Assembly: GCF_036669915.1 (NCBI RefSeq)
Contig: NC_089316.1
Coordinates: forward strand, 20,952,554 to 21,016,553
DNA: 64,000 nt
Direction: 5' to 3'
DNA from: Pocillopora verrucosa
Lineage: Eukaryota > Cnidaria > Anthozoa > Scleractinia > Pocilloporidae
Part shown: piece after piece, positions 60,149 to 64,000 of the stretch
Layout: each line of letters opens with the position of its first letter
Position numbering within the stretch: the stretch's first letter is position 1
Notes under the pieces: model-generated
Databases searched by the model: none
What the model was told of the DNA's origin: nothing
The model's input: only the letters and a program-made list of their open reading frames with translations
Position numbers and translations under genes: made by a program

Positions 60149-60698
60149 ATAGGTTATTTCACGGTTGGTGAGCGCATACGATTTTTACACAACGAGTGAA
60201 TAAAAATCATACAAGCGAACTAACCGTCAAATAACTTATTTATTATATACATACCGAGATTCAAAGGCGAACAGAACTCAAAGATAAACTTTCGAAGGAA
60301 AACAATGCGCGGTGAAGCCGCCTCACAGTTCTCGTCTCGCCTTTCAAAACAAGAAATTAGTGGAAGAGAGCAACATCGTGTTTGCTCTTTTTCTTGGTGT
60401 TTTCATTTTCCTGTCCGTCTATGAACTCTTCTACTGACGAATTTAGACTCTGAAAATGGTCAGTCTGCTTTGAAGCCATCTTTCCAAAGAAAAATGCGCT
60501 TAAGCTCTTAGAATGTGCTATTTGTCAGTCAAGAGGAACGGCGAGTGAGCGACACGGTTTTGTTCACCAATGAAAATAATGATACAGCCATTGAGAGCGT
60601 CGATACGTCGTTTTTCATTGGTAAAAAAATCGTAATACCAATCAGCTGGCTTCTCTAGCACGAAGAGACTATTTTTATCTCGCTATGTATATAATAAT
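60149..60698. mobile_element. About 550-bp insertion with nested inverted repeats
   Basis: The paralogous intron (44213-44230) lacks this block. A 20-bp inverted pair 'ttattatatacataccgaga' (60239) and 'ctcgctatgtatataataa' (60680-60698) brackets most of it. Outside the left arm is a second hairpin, 'acggttggtgagcgcatacg' (60161) against its complement ending at 60227. No protein is encoded. It looks like a DNA-transposon derivative. Confidence 0.6.
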
Positions 60699-60904
60699 TA
60701 CTTTTTATCGTTCATATATCAAAGTTAAAAAGCCGTTATGTTATGAACATTGGATACCTGTATGGAACTCTTTCTGGTAATATTTGTTCCGCGTAATTTT
60801 GAAGCATACTCCTTTGCCTAGAATTAAAAAAAAATGTGCGTCACCGAGAAGATCCTGAAAAGTGACATGCATAAAAACGGTAAATGACTATTTAGAAAAC
60901 ATAC

Positions 60905-61040
60905 CAGCTGCGATGGCGACAGCGATGGCGACAGCGATGGCGACAGCGATGGCGACAGCGATGGCGACGATGACGGCGATGGAGATAGCGATGGCGAGGT
61001 TGAGGTCGACGGCGAGAGCGAGGGCGAGGATGAGGGTAAG
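60905..61040 (-). pseudogene. Expanded Ser/Pro linker exon with 12-bp repeat
   Basis: About five tandem units of 'tcgctgtcgcca' (minus strand) encode (Ser-Leu-Ser-Pro)n in a segment that totals about 50 Ser/Pro-rich residues before donor CTG|GTATG. The partner exon has 17 codons. The expansion arose by slippage of a coding microsatellite. Confidence 0.75.
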
Positions 61041-61667
61041 GGCGATGGCTTTGAGAAAAGCCGTAGTCGTCGTTTGTCTGCTTCATTAACGTATTGTTTA
61101 TGATCAAATTTATTAACGGTAGCTACGCTCACGGCTTGTCGTGTGGAGGAAATAGAGTGCGAAAAATACCAACTCGTATTTCCGTCAGCAGTGGACGCTT
61201 TTTTTCCCTTGATGAAAAGAGTGGCCACACCGTTTCACCAGAGTGTACCGATTTGCATCAAACAAATTATGGCGTGTAAACCTTCAGTTGCTGTTGTTTG
61301 TTCTTCAAAATATCGTTTACGATCGAATAAAGAAAAATCGTCAAATAGCTAGATTAACATCAGCTATAATCAAGGATTGTAGTTTGGAAAATATAAAGTG
61401 CAGTTAATATTTTCCCGGCTGAAAAAAACCGGCCTCACCCTTTCACTCATCTGCTCTACGTATGTACGTTTTAGTCTGAAGACAGTGCTTCCAGTTTCTA
61501 ATCCAATTTAAATTAATTTTGATTGGTTACCTGTTCATCTTCGGAAATGCAGTGAGACACAACTAATCAGGGGGCGTTTTGCTTTGCAAAATTCTCCCCG
61601 GGCAGGGGTCTTCTCGCCCTTCCCCTGCCCCCTACCAGATCGGATAAATGATCGTGAGCTTATAACA

Positions 61668-61895
61668 TTAGCTCGCCCTAATAATCACCGTTACCCTGAA
61701 CACCAGGTAGTCTGTCGATTCCCCCCCTCTATTTTGTAGCTTTGCTTTTCCGAGAACGGAGAACGAGTCACTTGTATTTGAGACATATTTCACACCATTA
61801 AAGCGACCAACCTCTCTTAGCATATTGTTGCGTGCAAGGTGGTCCAACGTAGTCTTGGTAAGAGTCCTGCGAAGAGTTTTGTCCATGAGCTGGAT
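61668..61895 (-). other. Orphan open segment in the degraded GPCR locus
   Basis: After acceptor-like 'ggtattttttccgcag' 75 codons are open (IQLMDKTLRRTLTKTTLDHL ... DYLVFRVTVIIRAS) to a stop at 61668-61670. It is absent from unit 1. A similar acceptor string precedes the orphan segment at 14807-14959. It may be an exon of a transposed or repeated element; no domain recognised. Confidence 0.35.
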
Positions 61896-62404
61896 CTGCG
61901 GAAAAAATACCACAAATGCAATACAGAGGAATTAATTAATCCAAAAAGTAAACAAATTGTTCTGTTCTGAGCAGCACTACCATTCAAGTTAAGCGCTGCT
62001 TTGTGGCTGCACCGGAAATAATGATTTTATTGTAAACTTTATCATAAAAAAATAACTTTGTTTGCGTTTAGAATGTTTTCTCGTAAATAATGTTACGGAA
62101 TCAGGGGCCCGTGCACAAGAAATGACATTACGTCGAAATTTTGGTCTCATTTGATAAGTGTAATGGTTTGTGGCCTTTGTTAGAGCCTCATCGATTGAGG
62201 TCGAGATTTATCGGGATATGAAAGGTTTGCATTTAACTTGTTGCATCATTTTTAAGTTTAAAGTTGTTCTATTCGCTCCTTCTCTCACAACGCACACGCT
62301 AAATAACTTACTTCCGTCACGTACTAAGAAAACAACGCTCAAACATTCCCAATCATTGAACTGCAATTTTTCATCGCCGTGCTTGAATTGTATTCCACCA
62401 CTCA

Positions 62405-62755
62405 GATTCCATCGCCAACACACGCTCTCTCTCTTACGGGGAATAGAGGGCGTTGTGTGACGAGACCAAACAACAGCTGCGAAGGAGACAACGTTAAGCG
62501 TGGCACCGATGAGTTTTACTTTTGCTTAGAGGATTTTTAGACACTACCCGAATGAGGTCAGATAAATTAGGTGCTTTTTTGCTTTTTGTAGTAAATTTAT
62601 GTTGAATTACGTTTCGCAGGTAACTAACTGGAAATGAGTAATTTTGATTTTCTCTCTGACAAAAGGAACGGCAGTAAGCGTAGTCTCTTTGGTCTCATCA
62701 CGCAACGCACTCTCTCCATAACGAGCAACAGAGTGCGTTGTGTGACGAGACCAGG
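62405..62755. repeat. Hairpin repeat 'gtctcatcacgcaacgcact', tandem pair
   Basis: At 62693-62715 'gtctcatcacgcaacgcact' faces 'agtgcgttgtgtgacgagac' at 62731-62750, an almost perfect hairpin. About 290 bp before, 'gggcgttgtgtgacgagacc' repeats the right arm. Both are followed by the same 'aacagctgcgaagga' sequence, so a local tandem duplication is likely. The hairpin is of a type I associate with coral genomes. Confidence 0.65.
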
Positions 62756-62892
62756 CAACAGCTGCGAAGGAAACAGCATTAGGCGTGGCATCGATGCCTT
62801 TTATTTTTGTTCAGGGGTTTTTAAACAGTAGAGACAGTAGATCACAAAATACCTGTGTGAGTTCAGATAAATTTGTTTTTTTTCCTTTCTGT

Positions 62893-64000
62893 TAAGGTGA
62901 AGTAATGCGATATTTTCGTTAATTTAGAAGATATGCTCTTTTTCTGTTACAAAGCTAATAGTGTTAGGAACACAGTGTCCCATCTCAACCCTCCCAGCCA
63001 AAAGAATAACTCTTGCATGTTACGCACGCCTATATTTATATTTTGATAAGCAGAATGTTCAAAATGCAAAATTCCAACTCAGTATTGACTATTTTTCAAA
63101 CAAGGAAATGTATCTACACCATATGACATATGAGAACTGAGGGAACCCCTACTAACCTCGTTACCGAGTAATGGTTGCCAGGTCAATCGAAATACCCGCC
63201 ACATTCGAATTGGATGCAGGATGGTCAGTTTATTATGTTCACTGCACATTTTGCATTGCATTGAAATTAACCCCTAAAACTTGCAAAGGTAAGTGTAGAC
63301 TTGATCGTGTCTGTCAAAGGGTTTTAGATAAATTCTGTCGTGAGTAGCACAAACTTTAGCAAATAATGTTTTTATTACGCTTAAGCGCTTCTGGTGCCTT
63401 TTAGTTTAACCAAACAATATTAACAACAACAACGACAAAGAATAAACTCACCCTTAGAAATCTCACAAATACAAGCGTGCCGGTTTCTCCAACTTGTACC
63501 CTCCAAGCTACCAAACACGCCCCGTTCGCAATTAATGTCCAGCTTGTACATGAAAGCCGCGTCGTGTTCACCGCTTGGCTCCCCTTGTCCGCATTTGCAA
63601 ATATTCAGCGGTCTTTCACTCACCCAGGTCCAATTCCCGGCCTTTTTTTATTAAACCAATACTCCATCTATTGTCATATTTTGTCATATTTCGCCTTTGA
63701 ATCTCGTCGTTGATGAAATTCCATTCTTCTTCGGTTTCAATGGAAACTAAGTCCCCTCCTTGGCTTTGGCACTTGTTCCTGTTCCAGTGCCAGGAGAATC
63801 TTTTTACCAAAATTATGTACCAAGAGTTTTTAAAAGTTATATTTGGGCATTCTAAAACACGATGAAGATGAAAACGAAAATAATAATGATCATAATGATG
63901 ACAAACAAACTGAGAGGACTCAGAGGGCATGGTGACGAGTCCTGCAATCTTATTGGTTCCTGATGCGGTCCGGATTTTCTTATCTCTACCTACGGGCCGA
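62893..64000. repeat. Segmental duplication, unit 3 (cut by window edge)
   Basis: It starts with 'aaggtgaagtaatgcgata', like unit 1 at 30813, and contains the CTLD1 copy C exon. It shows that the array continues to the right. Confidence 0.65.
63452..63851 (-). pseudogene. C-type lectin domain exon, CTLD1 copy C, frameshifted
   Basis: It reads ECPNITFKNSWYIILVKRFS and SIETEEEWNFINDEIQRR. At a run of seven A (near 63644-63650, minus strand) the frame shifts. Removing one A restores WTWVSERPLNICK. The exon is 400 bp, breaking the 1-1 phase shared by copies A and B. The conserved ICKW is ICKC here. It is part of the degraded GPCR paralogue, or the start of a further gene if the shift is an error. 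Confidence 0.75.

Larger units (their letters stand above)
45721..62880. repeat. Segmental duplication, unit 2
   Basis: Second unit of about 17 kb, collinear with 30.8-45.7 kb. It is longer because of insertions at 49318-49990, 50467-50689 and 60149-60698 and an extra block at 61.3-62.0 kb. It has lost about 600 bp in the GAIN region. Confidence 0.7.
55760..63851 (-). pseudogene. Adhesion GPCR paralogue, degraded
   Basis: Recognisable parts (minus): CTLD1 63851-63452, Ser/Pro linker near 61040-60905, stalk exon 60817-60758, GAIN exon 59946-59745, GPS exon 58746-58629, 7TM exons 58.5-56.0 kb, tail 55928-55760. Damage relative to the intact copy: frameshift (+1 A) in CTLD1; GAIN exon acceptor 'attgtag' changed to 'attgtac', and an extra A in the exon. 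A deletion of about 600 bp near 59522 removes one exon and half of the next. TM2 exon has a 2-bp deletion and has lost its donor (58080-58165), and a +1 shift lies in the tail exon. Several independent lesions make a dead gene much more likely than sequencing error. CTLD2 would lie beyond the window edge. Confidence 0.88.

Noticed and set aside
60862..61089. Plus-strand open frame with Met-Ala-Thr repeats
   Set aside because: It is the opposite-strand shadow of the Ser/Pro microsatellite in the linker exon.

Overview
The window looks like nuclear DNA from a cnidarian, most likely a stony coral. Genes are split by short GT-AG introns, the sequence is AT-rich, and there are many short dispersed repeats and fold-back elements of kinds I associate with coral genomes. 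The organism call rests on repeat style and protein families; no species-diagnostic marker is present.

Left part (1-22.9 kb). A head-to-head pair sits at 1.8-6.0 kb. On the minus strand is a first exon resembling the start of the U5 snRNP 40 kDa protein. On the plus strand, 186 bp away, is a complete eight-exon ZC2HC1A-type zinc-finger gene of 427 residues. Two exon-like segments of an unrecognised membrane-protein family lie in opposite orientation at 8.5 kb (+) and 9.7-10.0 kb (-). A complete six-exon FAD-linked sugar-lactone oxidase (ALO/gulonolactone-oxidase family, 597 residues) occupies 13.7-18.5 kb on the minus strand. It lacks the usual flavin-linking histidine and carries a 14-cysteine insert. 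A Ty1/copia remnant lies near 22.8 kb.

Middle part (23.2-34 kb, minus strand). A polycystin-1-like locus has REJ, TM1, PLAT and cation-channel exons that are well conserved. The frame is interrupted by three TAG codons, two TAA codons and one frameshift. Two C-type lectin domain (CTLD) exons lie upstream and may be its N-terminus.

Right part (30.8-64 kb). A large tandem segmental duplication is present: unit 1 about 30.8-45.7, unit 2 about 45.7-62.9, and unit 3 from 62.9 to the edge. An intact adhesion GPCR gene (39.0-50.4 kb, minus strand) can be read through 19 phase-compatible exons: two CTLDs, a Ser/Pro linker, a GAIN domain, a GPS and seven membrane helices. Its paralogue in the next unit (55.8-63.9 kb) is a clear pseudogene, with a deletion in the GAIN domain, a lost splice acceptor, a damaged TM2 exon and several frameshifts. 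Comparing the two copies exposes individual insertions with empty sites in the other copy: a tRNA-derived SINE, a CGGAAAC-rich element and two fold-back elements.

The most interesting signal is that near-identical upstream blocks with two CTLD exons precede two unrelated receptor bodies, a polycystin channel and an adhesion GPCR. This suggests a 5' recognition module reused by tandem duplication. Signal-peptide exons were not found for any of these genes.
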